Below the pieces are notes generated by a model. The model was not told the origin of the DNA, searched no databases, and saw only the letters and a program-made list of their open reading frames with translations. Below are positions 10,029-24,089 of a DNA stretch of 64,000 bases, one piece after another. The stretch comes from Barthelona sp. PCE (lineage: Eukaryota > Metamonada: BaSk clade): contig JAUFOR010000003.1 in assembly GCA_040285745.1 (NCBI GenBank), positions 1,240,001-1,304,000 on the forward strand, written 5' to 3'. The position numbers and the translations under genes are program-made. How positions within the stretch are numbered: position 1 is the first letter of the stretch; every line of letters starts with the position of its first letter.

Positions 10029-13000
10029 TTAAATGTGTGGTCTGCTCACGAAAAGAAGAATAGAAGTGCACAAAAGAACTGTGGTGAGCAGGATGTAATG
10101 CTGTCCGACCGCTAACGCAATGAAATACACTGAAAAATTAAATACAAATGTAAAAACAAGGGTTTTTGGCTTTTTGATATAAGTGGCACACAAAAAGAGA
10201 ACGGGGAGCAGCAAGAAAAGGTAAGAGGGTGCCTGTGCAGACATACTGAGCTCAGCAGAGGCGAGGGATGGAGTGGTTGCGCAGAAGAAAACATTCAACT
10301 GAACAAGAAAAGCATAGCACAACTGTTGAACAAAAGATTGCGATTTTCCGCGCTTTTGAGCGAACCAAAGGATCAGAGCAGCGAGGTGCAGCGTGACACA
10401 CACCCATAACAGGGGACCGGAAACGCGGAGAGTCAGGAGATTAAGAACGTCAAAGCGAGCACCGAGGAAAGGGAGTACATAGCACACAAGCATGATGAGG
10501 CCCGCGCCCTCAGCACGCTTCAAAGCTGCGGCAATCGTGGAAATTGCAGCAATTGAGATCAACGAAATGAAGAAATTGGAATAATTGGTTTTTGCACACA
10601 TAAACGCATAGCCAACGTGGCCGTCGTCGCACACAGAGCAAAGATACCCGGTGGAGTTGCGGCACCTATCTCCATTGCAGTTGACAGTGGGACAAATAAC
10701 AGCTTTCATAAACGAACCCTCAAGGTAGTGGTCTGGACTTGCGTACTGTATCACACCGCTGGAACACCGCACTGTTTCATCGCACGGAACGCATAAACCT
10801 TCTTCGATACGTGTTCCTTCAGAGCAGAAGCAGGCGTTAATATCAGAACTGCCTTCCACTGAAGTTTTGGAGAGCGGACATTCAGCACACGGTTCATTTC
10901 CGATCTCATTCTTATACGTTCCTGGGCCACACACGACGCATTCGTCTGATATCAGCGAAAGTGTGTGCCCAACATTGCACTTGCAACTTCCCTCAGTATA
11001 CGATGATTTTTTGAGAGCATGTTACGTTACCGATAGTGAAAACGTTAGATATGAGACTCGTGTTCGACACGAATCGCACCTCTATGAAGTCATTTGGCTC
11101 CACCAAAAGAGGCGGGAACGTGTAGGCACCGTTTTCGCTGTATGTGAATGTTGTGTTGTAAAGTGAGATGCCACCAACAAGAGCAGTGAGTTCAATGGTA
11201 TCGCGAACAGCCGCACCACTGTAGTCTGTGAAATTAAGTTCTAGAATTAGATCAAACCCAACAGCAGCCTGAACGACTCTTGTATTGAATGAGTAAACGG
11301 TTGGTTCGAAGCTGATGGTATGCGTGGCATTATATGGGCCCAGCGCTACCGTGACACCGACATCCTGCGTGGGGTCAGCGACAGTTAAGGTTTTAGTGGT
11401 GTCGTTATAAACACACCCACTATGTGCATTACATGACACTTGTGCAGGTCCTGTTATTCCGCCATACGCATCAGCACAGTCGATATCAACTATTGTTGTT
11501 GCGTTTGGAAGGAAAAATTCGTCTTTTGAGGTTTAAAACTGCAGGAAACAGTTTGACCAACGAGAACTTCGAGATATCCAGTTTCGGACACGCCATCAGC
11601 AGAAAAGATAAGCTGATGTGTCCCGTGCGCTTTGGGTATCGGTATCCACACTAGATCAGAGACCACGTTGCGACGGATACCATCAACAAATACAAACGGA
11701 ACTGTGATGACATGGCGACGGATGTTGAGGAACACGCACCTCAAAAGAGCTGATTCCCTGTCGATAGATACTCCACCGGAAATAAGCGGTACGATCTCTG
11801 TCGGCTGACTGTAAAGATGACCGTGAAGCTCAAGCTCAACTAATGAGTTGCACTCGTTGTTGAACTCAACGGTGACCGATTCGGCAGCGTAACGATGATT
11901 CAGAAAGACAACACAAACTGTTTGGTAGCGCAATCCTGACACATAATCCTCGCACACAACTTCATCTCCGCTGTAAACAAACGTATACTCGTCGTCAAAA
12001 GTGAGGGACACAGACGGTGTGCACACGTCGTTCATGAAAAAGAGAGTGTTTTCAACATACACAGGCTCAGCAACACTAACAGTGTGTGGTGTGGTCGCAT
12101 ACAGCCCGTCGCAGCGCTTTCTGCTGTTTATACGCGGATCGTCTGCTGTGAATGGCAGGTACCTAATGTAAGGCATTGAGAGGATATCGCTGAACACCTC
12201 AACACTTGTTGGCAGAGAGCTGTTGTAGCATAGCTCGGACTGGGGCATTGTTATCGTGAGGAGCACGGGATGTGTGTAATACTGACCGGCTGTTGTCGAT
12301 AGCTGAATCATATACACCCCAGCGGTGACAAAGTTGCACTGTGCTTCCATTTCAAAGGTGACGCGGCACTCGACTGTTGCGTCGCTTGTGATGACACTAA
12401 GTCCATCGAATACATCTAGGTCTGTTCCCTCGAGGGTGAAGCCCTTTTGTGTAAGGAACATTCTCTGTGGCGATACAGACAATAATATAGGTTTCACAAC
12501 GACAAACACCTCAATTTCGATGCTAGAGGCGAAAGAAGATACAGTGAGTGTTGTGTTTTGCTTCAAGCGAGAGGTGATCTGTACCGACTGAGAGTCCAGC
12601 TTTGCTACTGTAGCATTCGGCATTGAGAAGCTTAGAATGTCCATTGGTAGTGGCTCAGCGAACCGCACAACTGAAGTGTGAACCGCATCATATGGCACTC
12701 TTTGAACAGAAATGGGTTTCGCATCAACTCGGGTGAATTCCAGTGTTTTACCAATAGGTTCTGCAGATACTGTGCTTCCAGAGCCACTAACGACAATGCA
12801 GCTGTTGTTTTGTGATGTAAAAGGACAGACATCACCAAGATCGTTGGTAAAAACGAGGGCATCAAACGGTAGGTTTTCGCCACAGAGTAAAACTTTAAAA
12901 GTATTGTCTAGAACTATGTACTCCTGTTGATAATCAAGAGAAAATCCAGAAACAGTGCCTGCAGCCTGTGTTATATCATCGCAGACTAAATCAGCAAGTA

Positions 13001-16000
13001 TATCTTCTGAATCAATGGCCACATCGCAGGAAATTATAGTTCCCAATTCAGAAACAGCGCAGAGCGTGGTTGTGTTGCCCATGCGAAGGAGGGTGACGGA
13101 ACACGAGTCCCAGTTTCTACCTTCCCATTCCACCGTTGTGAGCAATCCGCGGTTGGCAAAATGAGTCTTGCTTAAAACGAATAGCTGTACGAATGACACG
13201 GGGAGCGTTACACGTTGGCCCACGGTGTACTCGATGCTGAGCACGGATGACTCCGTGACTGCGACTTTATCTGTCGAGACAATAAACCCGCCATCAACAT
13301 ACGCTGAAAACGGCACATTGTCCAGTAGAACAACTGCTGTGTCAAGATGTGCATTTTCGAGTTGGATGGGAGGCAACGTTGTCTCGTCCGCATACATGAC
13401 CTTCTGAGGTGAGACGCCAAACACAAGTACCTCTTTGTTGAGACTGAGCCAGTCCCCGTCTTGCTTCATGATTGCAGCGTTGAACATACCAGTTGGGAGT
13501 GAAACATCGCACTCGAAGACACTGATCTCGTGAAGATCACGACAGGGCACCTGAATCGAAGAATGTAAACTTGTTAACTTCAGTTTTGGCTGCAGGGCTA
13601 GTGAAAGTTTTTCAAAATCAATGGTAAGAGTCGAAGTCTCCTTTAACTCTGTACTGGGAATCTCTGTTGGGTGAATAGTTGGGAGGAAGGCGTATGAAAC
13701 CGAAATGGGGTTGCTTGTTTGACCATCGACGTTCACTGTCAGAGAGAATGTTTCGGATAACAGCGTAGCACTTGATCTGCACATGGCCAGGGGTGGCGGA
13801 GGAAGGTTAAGTGTCGCGCTGGTGTGCGATATCACAGTTACAGGAACAGTTGCTTTCCAGCCGGAAGCTGCATAAATATGAGCTGAGGCAAGCTCGCCTG
13901 ATGGGCCGAAATTATTACCAGTAAGGCGAACCGCTGTGGATGAGAAGCAAACACCAGACACACGGGAGTGTATGAATGGAGGTTGATAACCGATAGTATA
14001 ATCACTCGTGTATACTGAGCCAACCTCAACAGAGTAGTCGATGGTTGCACCAGTTCCCTCCATCACACTCACCATCAGCTCATTGGGGCTCACCACTTTG
14101 TTTAGCTGCATCTTATCTGAAGCTAATGTAGTTGCGCCTGGGAACGCCAGCGATCCAAGAAAGTCACCATAAACAAACACGACATCACCTGCTGTTGCAA
14201 CCAACGGTGGGTTAAACGCCGTGATGACAGGTGCAGGTGGTGATACTGTGATAACGGTCCCATATACTGTGATTGCCGCATGACCGATGCATTCAGAAAT
14301 CGTAACTTTGAGATTGTGTCTTGATAAGATCAACTCAAAAGCAACAGTGGACGAGTTGGTCGCTGATGCCACCTCGCAGCCGCCGTTGTATTCTGCGCTG
14401 ATGGGGATAAGCTCAGTCTGAGGCAATTGTGTCAGTTCGATCGATGTGATACCGAGAGAAGGCGGTGGAAGCACAACACTACGCTCGTAGCAGTATGCGT
14501 CATAGCAGATCTCCAGCGATATCTCATCGTGGGCACAGCTGTCAACTGGAAGGGTGGTTGTGATGTCTGTATCTTGCCACGATGAAACAACTACCTCTAC
14601 GCCATTGATGCGGAGAACAAACGAGGCACTATCAAATGTCACAGGTGACAGCAGATCGGTTCCTCTTATCACCAGAGCTATTCCTGTGACTTCTGCTCCA
14701 GTGATGGTAGGCGGTGTTCGTGATACAAACTCGAAGACTCCCTGGCTCTCACCTTTGTTCTTGAACTCAATAGTGTGGTTATAACCGTAGAAAGAAGAAA
14801 AGCGTAGACCGGCTGTCGTTTCAGTCAAGGAAAACAAAGATACAGAAACTCCGTCAACCGTGGCTGTGTACAAGTCGCAGCCGAAAGTACTCCTTTTGAA
14901 GAAGTCTGCCACAAGATCAAACGAGTCCCCACCCCTGACTACAACTGGGGCAGTGGAAAACGAAAGGGGTTTGGAAGAAAATGAGCTGACGATATCTTCT
15001 GCACCATTTTCTTTGCTTACTGTGAGGAGCGTGGATTTTAATGTGAAGTCTCTCGTATCAACATCGCACAGGACGCTGATCTGGTTCGTATCGACCTGAC
15101 AGCCGAGAGTTTTCCTGCTACAAACCGACTCAAGCACAAAGTCATAGAATTCCAACATATTTGTCACTTCACTATCATATGTACAGTTGATGCGCGTATC
15201 TGTTCCGCGATCCAGCACAGTAGGGGTGCAGTGCACGGAATTCATTAATTCTGGCTGGAAGTGCTGGTAGCTATACTGATTCATAGCAGACCAGTACATG
15301 CCGAATGTGTGCTCATAGACGAGACCAAACGTTGTGGGTACTGGGCTATTCGTGAGTTGCGCTCGCCTGTGTTGTAATGGGTTGAAAGTGATTAGATCTA
15401 CGTTTGAAAGCGCAAAATCTGTAATATCTGCTGTTTTTTCAACAAACAGCAGTCCACCACTACCCGTCATCGATCTTATATCAGAGGACAGATCCGTGTA
15501 TGTGGGATGCTCTCCAAGCGAACAACCAGCAATGTTGTGTGTGAATCCTCCATCGACGGTACACTTATCACTTCCGTCGTACTCAATATCAACGAACTCT
15601 CCTCCAAACGTACTGATACTGACATCTCCACCCCTGACTCTTATAGATGAGTTTGTGTGTATGTTTCCCTTTAGAGAAAACGTGTTCGCTTCATGATCTG
15701 ACACGATAATGATGTCTCCGCTGAGGTTCTGAGCTGTTGAGTTAGAAACAACAAATGTGCCTTCAGCTTGAGACTGCCATCCATCGCTCAGAGAGACGTT
15801 GTAGTTGGAACCGTAAAGACCCGCATTTGTGACGGCCCCTGTGACAGCACCACTTTCTGCGGTGTTCACAGTTCCGTATGGGAACAATCCACGAACTTCA
15901 CCTTGCAAGGAGACAGTATCACCAGAGAATACTCCTTCGAAGTCACCGCTTAGTGTGCAACTGTCAAAGCTGCCAATAACCGGGTTCTCAGCGGCGTTCA

Positions 16001-19000
16001 CCAGCCTAGCATTCTCAATATACGAGGGCTTGGGTGCAGCATGCTTGAATATTAGGTTGTCAAAGCAGAAAGCATCCGATCTACGAGTGAAAATTGTGTT
16101 ATCAAAGTAAATTGGTGTGTACGTGATACTAATAGGAGTGGTACCAAATATCACCGATCTCACATTGTCAAAATCAATACTAGTTATTGAATCAGTTAAA
16201 GCTAGACCAAGATCAATGTTACCATTCACAATAAGACTTTCTCCATCAAATTGCATCACAACTGAATCAGAAATAGTATTATCAAACATCATTGTTAATG
16301 ATCTGATTTTAAACAATACATCAACAAATGCTGCATTGACAATTGTCAAACTTACCTGATCTAAACTTGATAAATCTAACAGAGCTCGACGACCAAAGAA
16401 TCTAAAATCATTTGAATCAACATCATTAGCTTTGATTATCGAGTTTTCCATTGCTATTATAGTGCTTGGTAACGTATCAAAAGTGATATGAGCCCCTGCC
16501 TTTGCTATAATGTGAAATGTTGGATCTGTTTCGAATGCAAATGTTGCTAACTCAGTAAATAATACAACATCTGCTATTTTTGCACAATCTACTGTTGTAA
16601 AACGAAGATTTAAAGTAATAGGGGTTCGAAGACCTATAATCGGAAGACCTGTGTTTGCAAGTTTTACGTCAAGCTGATGAACCCAAAGTATTGCTGCTGT
16701 ATGTCCTATTCTCGGTGAGAACTCACCGTGGATAGTGTTAATATAACTATCAGCCTTAAATTTAAAACTTTTTGTCGATGTCTGACAACGACAAGTCTCA
16801 TACGTAATGGAGTACAGATCATACACTGATCCTTTATCATACACCGTCATCACATCCCATAAATCATGTTTAAAGAAGATATGAAGGGCATTCTCTGATA
16901 AAATTACCCAAACTAATGTGTCTTTCGCTAATGTATTAGCAGCTTCCCATGTGTGACTGTGTTTGATAGGGGAAAGATTACATATTGCAGAACTGCTCAT
17001 TAATCTATATTTATACACGGTGAAATCGTGCATGAATGAATGATCAAACAAGTCCGGTGTTAATGAACAGCTGTTTTCAGAAAACATGAAGTATGCGTCT
17101 TCAAAAACTTTCATTTCTCCTCTATGGTCTGCCCATATGTCATAAGTATACTGCATTTTAATTGTTGATTTCGGTTCTAAAAAGAAATTCCATCTAAAGT
17201 CTGTCAATGATTTCATAAACGGTGATACTGATAAATAGCTCATAATAAAGATACTTGCATCAATTCCTTGAGATGTAACTTTCATAAAACAATCATCTGG
17301 GCACAATACAATACAGTCTTTCATACTGTCCTTTAAAGATTTTGCAGAAACAAGAGAATTTGTATAGTCTGCTATACTATTATCCAAATTTTCAATTATA
17401 TAAGCATTGGGCGCTTTTGTAGTTGATTGTGCATTAGGATAAAACATATAACTGTCCAAATTAAACTTTAAACCTGATACAGATTCAACCATAACTAAAG
17501 TTCTTAAATGATATACTCTACTCGTTTCATAGCTGAACTCCGGTTGTAAATTGTTATTGTCCATATCAAATACTGCAACATCAACTGTTAACCCGTTAGT
17601 AGATACCAAATTAAACTTTGAAAAAACAGCTGTTGGTATCCGCATAATTAAAATTGCACTACTAGCACGTAAATTTAAAGTAGAGTCAACATTGACCCCA
17701 AAAGACATCTTAAATCCTGCAAAAAGTGCTATATGACTTGAATAACTGAAAAAATAAATACTCAAATCATTCGGCTCAAATGTACCAGAAAAAACACCAA
17801 TAACTGTGATTATACCTAACTTTAAGTGCCCTGCACTAACAACATGAACATGTCTAGTTGCTGATAATGTGCATACTGTTCCAGAAAGAAAAAAATACGT
17901 TGTAGAAGTATATTCATCAAGTACTGCATTACTATCATCAACAATAACACCATACTTAATACTTTTATCCTCACGGAACATATTCATAGCAGCCCCTGAT
18001 CCATCTAATATTTTATCGGGTTCAGTATCATGTAAATAAGTATTAATGAGTGGATTCACTAAAAGAACTGAATTTGAACATGAAATAATTATTTTTGTTG
18101 TTTTCAGTACCTCGGAAGGACGAATAACTATTACTGAATAGTAATACAATGATTTAATGACTGAGATGGAAAAGTCTTGATTGTTACTATACTCAATAAC
18201 ACCATTAATTTCCAGCAAAGCAAATCCTGTGATCAAGATACCATCTTCCTGACATTTATCAAAGATAATTGTACTTTCAGTGCTAAATACGCATGTAATG
18301 TATGTTTCAGCATTACCGACCAAAACCCGTGAGTTATCGATTCTTAAGGCGTCATCGATGTCAGAAACCGACCGGAGTCCCACCGTGGAATCGACAAAAG
18401 CTGTTGAACCAGTGAAGTGAGTGATGTCAGTGAACTCAACTGTTGAGTTTGTTATTGTCAAATCCGTCGTCTGGGTCGGCACCTCAATTTCCAGAGAGCT
18501 GTCCGTAACGGTTCTGAGCGTTCGCATGGGGGCTAGCGATATCAGTTTGCCGCTGCTGCTTTCAATATTGACTACATTGAGATTCAAAGTACGTAACTCT
18601 ACTGTGATATTGTGAATTTGAAGAGTGTCCACTGAAAGCGCGTGGACAAACATTGTCATGCAATCTGTCTCGACTGAGAGCGTACCAATGGACAACATTG
18701 TTAGGTGCGGTGTGAAAGAGACTAAATCGAATTGCCCTGCAATGCTGAGCTTTGTAAAGTGCGTTTCTAGATCGGGAAGAATCAAGTAGCCATCCTCTTC
18801 AACCCTGATGCTGCCAGCTCGTCCATATACACGGGCATGCTTGACGATAATGTCGACATTGGGCGCATCGCGAAGGACTACACGCAAACAATTAAAGTTT
18901 GCGGTAATTCTGATGTCTCCCATGATGCGAACGCGTGTAAAGAGTTCGCATATGTGCTCGAAGTCACCCGATGTGAACGCTTTTGACTCAAACGAAAGGG

Positions 19001-22000
19001 TTGAGTTTGCTGCAAGCTCCTTTTGGGTTATTATCGAATCATCGATGGTGAATTCCCTATTGACGACGATTGCGCCACTTGTCCAGCCGCCGTTGATGCT
19101 CAGGGAATCAGTCTTGATAAAGGCGCCCGTCTCAACAATGGCATCACCCATATGGATGAAGGAGTCAGTCTCAATAGAGGCGCGTACAATACGGGTACTG
19201 GTGTCGCTGTTAAGAACCAAAGATGAAGTAACAAGTGTGCCATTCACCATACCGCAACCCTTCTCGGGAGATTCATCTGTGTATACACTCAATACAACTC
19301 CACTCTCAACCCGAAGTGTATGGGCGTTCATGTATATCTTACAGTCGTTGCATGTGATTGAGCCTGTGATTGTTACATCAGCGTCTAAGAAGGCAAATGA
19401 GTTGTCTAGGACAAGATCACCATCAACCCGGTACGCAAGACGAACAGAACTTGTGTTCCGAATAATAAGTGAGTTAACAATAACATCGTATGCAAACACA
19501 TGAGTGTTAGTCTCAGTTATAGTCTCTTTGAGCTCAAAGTTCCGATAAAAAACGTGCGTGAACGTGTCACCTGTGTGGATAGTTGGAGTACTTGTGTATA
19601 CTGGCGCATCCTCAAACGATACACGGTCTTTGGTCATCTTATCGTCCGAGAACTCCTCGCCAACCGTGATAGCATTCACATGCGGTGGAATAGCGACGGG
19701 GTTTTCTTCCATCACATCATTCATTGAGAAGGACACATCGAGGTCTGACATGGCTTTGAACTTGAAGGGCAACTGGTATCGGTTGCCATAAACAACATCA
19801 CACGTTCCACACGACCACAATGCCGAAGGGCTGTTTACCAAATATAAAACGTTACCATTGATAGAGTTCCAACGCGAAGCTGGAAGCATTACGACGTTTG
19901 TTGCTGTGATAACACCCGTTGCTCTTGACCCAGGCATGAGGAAAAGCGATTTGACTGTTGTTGAGTTCAGATGAATACTTTTATATGCGAATATCTTACT
20001 TCCAAAATTACCATTCAGCATAGTTTCTCCGGTGGCATTCACAATGCAATCCACCGTCGTCGAATACATCTTAGAGTCCATCACGTGAATGGATACACCA
20101 GTTGGTTCTGGTGAAGCAAGTACGAAACCATCAAAAATAGATTCCTCAGGGAAGACGACAGAACAGTGATCAATTGCACAATCGATCGCTACCTCACCGG
20201 TGTGTACGTTCCTGGTGATATATGTGGTCGGGTGACTGAGAACAATACCTCCCGTCAGCAGATTAATCGATTTAACGTGCCCAATTGCTCCTTCAACCGC
20301 TTCCTGAATGGTAACATCTGCCAATTCGCCCTCGAATGAGGCATGCCGCAGAGAAAGGGTGGCAGTGATGCTGATGTCACCGGTTGCAATAACGCTTACT
20401 GAGCCGTATTCACAGATAACAGTGATGTCACTTGATGCGCTGACAAAGAAGTATGACGGAACAAGACACGATAGCACAGGATCCATTGCCAGAAGGGATG
20501 TGGTGAGTGTGGCGTTACCGCTCAGAATCAGCTCATCAGGCGATCCAACAAATTTGAGTACTTTGTGCACAGTTAATGCCAGATGGAGGGTGCCACCGCT
20601 GACGTGGATCTCCACAGGTTGGTTTGTCTTACCGTCTAACCGCAGTGTTACGTTGTGGCCGACATGTACCTCCAGCTTATGTGACGCGTCATGATAAACT
20701 GTACCATTAAAATAGTTAGGAATATCAATACTGGTTTCTGCTGGCAATAACTCATATAGACCGTTTTCAAACCACTCGTCCAAAATTTCTCCTGCTTCCT
20801 GCACAAGAACAGCTCTGTTTGTAAAAACACGCTGAATGTTTGAATTTTGAGAAGATAATACACGGATGCCATCAGAAAATATTATATAGGAAGTTGTCAG
20901 ACTGGAAAAAGGAGTAAATATAATTTGTGATTCATCTTTAGGTATAATACGAGGTACTCCCTCTCTTGTACAACCATTATATGAAACAACATCAAAAGAA
21001 CTATCAAACACTGTTGCAATTGCCATAAAACAAACATCTAATGCAACTGCTGAAGTTTTTTTAAGTAAAATTTCACTATCACCCATTATTTTAAACTTAT
21101 CCCATTGAATATTGGTATACAAATGCCCAAAATATTTGAATGAAATTGGTAATGTAAACTCAATTAAATCTGATTGATCAACAATTTGAAGATACAAAGG
21201 ATTAGTCATCCAATTAAAAAGCATTGATCCAAGATCTGAATTGAGATATTGAATAAATCTCATATGACAACTTGAACCAAATTTAATAACAATATTAAGG
21301 ATATTTAAATGGCCACAATTACTTTTATCAAAGGCACAAAGCCCATTGATATAGTAAAATGTTGACATAGCGTGTGATTTAACACCATCCATCTGTGTAT
21401 TAGTTAGATATATACTTGAATATGGATGAGGAGTTAAAACACCACCCTTAAATGAGCTTCCTTCGCCCGAAAAAATCAACTTACCATGCGGTAATATATG
21501 AACTACACCTCGATTCATATAATATAGTATTTCTAAAGTTCCACTCACCCAAAATCTACATACAGTTGCAGCAGAAATCCTAACAACACTGTCCCTATCA
21601 ATAAATATTCTTGCAATTCTACCAGCATTTTCAAAATCGTTAACAGAAGAGCTAGATCCTATGAAATTTAAAAGGTATGGATTTAAAAACTGAAATTTCA
21701 CATGATGAATGTCAGAAATCACCTTTAAATGAATATATCCACATATTTTAATTATATTCTCATTTGAATGTGAAAAACCTACTAATGTACTGGAACGCAT
21801 GCCCCCATCAAAAATAATTGTGCTTTCTGCGCTATCAATATCTGATGATGAATAAACAAAAATTTTGTAAGTAAGTCCTGATTTAATATTGTAATTACTA
21901 ACGTATGAAGAGTACACCCCCAGTTCAACAATAAGGTTTTCATCATTAACACTTATTTCTGGATAACCACCGGATACATCAGATAAAGTACGAAAATGAA

Positions 22001-24005
22001 TCAAATCAAGGGATGTAACATCAATAGAAATTTTTGGTGCTTCACTCTTATATAATAAATTTATATTAGCTTCTTGAATTCCATTCAATGAATATAAATT
22101 AAATACTGTTAAAGTACTAAAGAAATTGATTGAAGCACATGTTACATATATATTACCAGAAAAAGTTCCTTGAAGCAAAAACTGTGGATATGTGTAATCC
22201 ACATTATCAAATGATTCGGTATTTGATGAATCATTACTCAAGAACAAATTCCCTGATCCATACACATAATATGCCTCATTTTGTGAATGAAGATATACAG
22301 TAGCATCATATGAAACTATTATATTCAGATTGGGTGTAAATTGATCACATATACTAAATGGAAATGCAAATATCGAACCTTCTAAGTTCTCAAAACATGA
22401 TCCTATAACGTTTTCATATCGAAAAACATCTCTAATGGAACTCAATTCAGAAAAATTAGAAGAACTAACATCAGCTCCCAATAATAATACTGGGTTATCA
22501 CTAATAATCTCAACTAAAATGGGTTCATCCTTTATACTTAATTGCTTAATATAAATTATACTTTCTGCCCTAAAACGTAGCTTAACTTCTGCATCTAACT
22601 GCATTTCATTAATTTGATAATAACCAGGATATTTAAAATCAATCTCTAATTTATCTTTAATTGTTTTTAATTTATCCAACTGAATGTGTGAATATAAATC
22701 TAAAAACGCATTGGGACCATTAATAATTATTCCAATATTCACAGAACCTTCTCTTATTTTCAATTCCGTTTCAAAATATAATTCCGATATTATTACTCTT
22801 TGAGCATGCAAAGTTAATATATCCACATATAAATTCACTTCATCACCCTCAATTAAAATTGCCTCAATATTTAAATTGCATTTATCAACCTGAGTGACGT
22901 TGCCCAACTTTAACCTATTTGCAATTATTTCTTGTGTACTGCTCAATTGAAGCACAAGATTATTAATGATCAAACTATAAACATTATATTCAATTGATGA
23001 TTTAGAATGTATTAGCTGATCAACAATAAGTTCATCTATAGAGAATCCAAAACTATCGGTTATCAAGTTCTTAACATGAACTGATGCCGTATTGTGAAGA
23101 ATATAAAAGTATCCTGATAAAATTTGTTGAACATATACACTGCCCTCTATATAAATATGCATATTAAGTGCTGTAATCACACCGATACTCACACCATCAT
23201 GTGCAATGAGTATACCATAATGGCTTAATACAAGATTTTGGATTGTAACGTTTTCGTGAAGGGTAAGATTCCCACCCTTCCACACAATATTACAATCCAT
23301 ATCATGAAAGACATGGAAGCTTTTCACTACTTGGCTGATAGTTTCAGCCAAATTACAAAAACTATCATCCTTTTTTAATTGAGTTAAAGTAAAATTCAAT
23401 TCTGTATTACCTAAAGGATAGATTGATGCTTTATAAGATATAAACTCCAATCTTTCTAACATAATATGACCATTTGATACTGATGATATTGATCCATTAA
23501 TGGCTTTTATAAAACCAAAAGACCCAATGGAAATATTTGAATTAATATTTAAATTATCGGTATAAAATTCCCCCATTCCACGATGGTGAACGTTGACCAT
23601 TGTTAACTTTGATGATGTGATAACTGATGCATCAACTGATTCAGTATCTCTGAAAATGAGTTCTTCTGTTACATACAATGAATGATTGTTAAAAAATATT
23701 CTAACTGTATCAAAAGTCACGTTACCTATGACAGTGACATCCGATTCAAGATGAATACTACAATCTGTTGCTGTAAAACCTTCTGTGATGGTAAAAATAC
23801 CGCTAATGCGAAAAGATGTGGTGAACGTTATTGATTTAGCCGTTATGTTGGAAATGGTCAACAATAGATTGTCATCATAAACGAGATCTGACTCTAAATC
23901 ATGGATACCATTAATTCGTGTATGAGTTGCTCCATTTACGGTTATAGCAAGCGTTATGACTATTATAAAAGCCCATAAAGCCCGATTCAAATGTGTAAAA
24001 CTCAT
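10029..24005 (-). CDS. Giant multi-domain surface protein (~4,660 aa), interrupted by two frameshifts
   Basis: Three reading frames in succession make one protein: 24005 to ~11534, ~11534 to ~11010, and ~11010 to 10029. The first alone is over 4,150 residues. Order seen: a signal peptide (hydrophobic core AFIIVITLAITVNGA); two long arrays of short beta-strand repeats resembling a parallel beta-solenoid; several IPT/TIG-like domains (for example FNPPLVATAGDVVFVYGDF and SSTAVRLTGNNFGPSG); a Cys-rich GCC2/GCC3-like segment (CGPGTYKNEIGNEPCAECP); then at least five hydrophobic helices. This is the layout of a large cell-surface protein anchored by a multi-pass C-terminus; adhesion or recognition is inference. 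The start at 24005 was preferred to an ATG 13 codons upstream, because it gives a clean signal peptide and leaves the T-rich tract in the leader. Breaks may be sequencing indels or real lesions. A TTGTAAAT lies after the stop. Confidence 0.85.
10995..11021 (-). other. Frameshift 2 in the giant gene (one extra base)
   Basis: The upstream frame ends at a TGA (10993-10995), shortly after GNVTCSQK. The next frame is open from 11021 and gives SSYTEGSCKCNVGH, which joins naturally to the Cys-rich segment. The switch lies at or near a run of six A on the coding strand (11007-11012), and removing one base restores one frame. A run of identical bases is where sequencing or replication indels are most common. 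Confidence 0.8.
11492..11534 (-). other. Frameshift 1 in the giant gene (one base missing)
   Basis: The 5' frame runs through LVGQTVSCSFK and then hits TAG at 11490-11492. The following frame is open from 11534 and gives SKDEFFLPNATTIVDIDC, continuous in style with the rest. One added base in this interval restores the frame. Short A and T runs (11524-11527 and 11513-11517) are candidate sites. The CTAAY/TTTAG splice motif of the three recognised introns is absent here, so an intron is unlikely. Confidence 0.78.
15200..23950 (-). repeat. Internal two-fold duplication inside the giant protein
   Basis: The protein from about 23950 to 19600 and that from about 19600 to 15200 appear to be two divergent copies of one ~1,450-residue unit. 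Matching pieces in the same order include SDVTVIGNVTFDTVRIFFNN versus ADVTITGSITCNDCKIYMNA, and TVCRFWVSGTLEIL versus TTYFFLSGTVCTLS. Boundaries are approximate, and the copies are old at the protein level with no DNA identity visible by eye. Confidence 0.5.
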
Positions 24006-24089
24006 TTGTGCATTGAAAAGGCAGGAAAAAGAAAAATTGATCATTTTTCTTGATTGTGGCCATGATACAGTGCAAAGAGCAACTTAAAT

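Noticed and set aside
10992-11025. A possible 34-nt intron explaining the second break
   Set aside because: GTAACA...CTGAG is in the right phase but lacks the 3' block. The A6 run inside it is a simpler explanation, and the removed text looks coding.
11531-11537. TTTAAAC, a classic -1 ribosomal slippery heptamer, near frameshift 1
   Set aside because: The incoming frame reads TTT AAA C, whereas slippage needs T TTA AAC, so the heptamer is out of phase.
11492-11557. A possible 35-nt GT-AG intron explaining the first break in the giant gene
   Set aside because: A GTCAAA...AAAAG segment would restore the frame, but it lacks the GTAT donor and the CTAAY(A/C)TTTAG end shared by all three recognised introns, and it would delete plausible coding text including a Cys.
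18808-19503. 231-codon open frame on the + strand inside the giant gene
   Set aside because: Opposite-strand shadow of a long, clearly coding frame; composition mirrors the complement.
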